Shown here in pieces: positions 63,972 to 64,000 of a DNA stretch of 64,000 nucleotides. The stretch is from Mesostigma viride. Taxonomy: Eukaryota; Streptophyta; Mesostigmatophyceae; Mesostigmatales; Mesostigmataceae. The notes under the pieces were generated by a model. That model had not been told where the DNA came from and ran no database searches. It saw only the letters and a program-made list of their open reading frames with translations. The DNA is taken from the NCBI GenBank assembly GCA_009746045.1, contig RPFO01000313.1:231476-295475 (forward strand). The letters are read 5' to 3'. Positions within the stretch are counted from its first letter, which is position 1, and every line of letters starts with the position of its first letter. The position numbers and the translations under genes were made by a program.

Positions 63972-64000
63972 CGAGGAACATCGCCTACCTTCTTAAAGCC

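Overview
The window is nuclear DNA of a eukaryote. The signs are spliceosomal GT-AG introns, Ty1/copia-like, Ty3/gypsy-like and non-LTR retroelements, LTR regions with TATA-like and polyadenylation-like motifs, and long satellite arrays. The gene families and mixed base composition would suit a microalga, but I cannot name the species. No bacterial operon, rRNA gene or canonical tRNA gene was found.

Positions 1-47,000 are almost entirely a retroelement graveyard built by nested insertion. On the left is a four-level nest. Element A (6196-17421, + strand) sits in element B (2849-22597, - strand). B sits in element C (1475-24669, + strand). C sits in a Ty3/gypsy-like element D (833-29393, + strand). 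D also carries a head-to-head dimer of a non-LTR element (26462-28512) and abuts an older non-LTR fragment. A, B and C belong to one unusual copia-like family. Their LTRs begin AGTT and end AACT instead of TG...CA, and each insertion has a perfect 5-bp target duplication (TTCAC, CTTCT, GTCGG). In A and B the polyprotein order is Gag, integrase, protease, reverse transcriptase, RNase H, with the protease after the integrase. The protease signature is DTQ or DTN rather than DTG. Further right is a canonical copia element F (32336-37735, + strand), invaded by a chromodomain gypsy element E (37736-43982, - strand) that carries an extra large ORF after its chromodomain. E abuts a partial gypsy-type element G (43983 to about 46840), whose leader encodes an RNase H1 hybrid-binding / viroplasmin-like domain.

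Positions 47,000-64,000 look like host sequence. A - strand gene of four exons (52604-48521) encodes a transposase-like protein with an RNase H-fold appearance. A + strand gene or gene cluster (57838-63971) has at least eight exons, encodes charged, helical proteins, and was not recognised. Between them lie two satellite arrays in opposite orientation (54062-57290).

The most striking signal is a 22-bp palindromic element with the central hexamer CTGCAG (typical arm GGGTCTCGCTG). I count about 25 copies between 49,338 and 63,107 and saw none in the left 49 kb. Where a gene model could be drawn, the copies lie in introns and none in exons. This suggests an intron-associated hairpin family, possibly an introner-type element.

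Many reading frames are broken by single-base shifts, several of them at or beside homopolymers. Some of these may be assembly indels rather than true decay. Coordinates of exons and repeat edges were read by eye.
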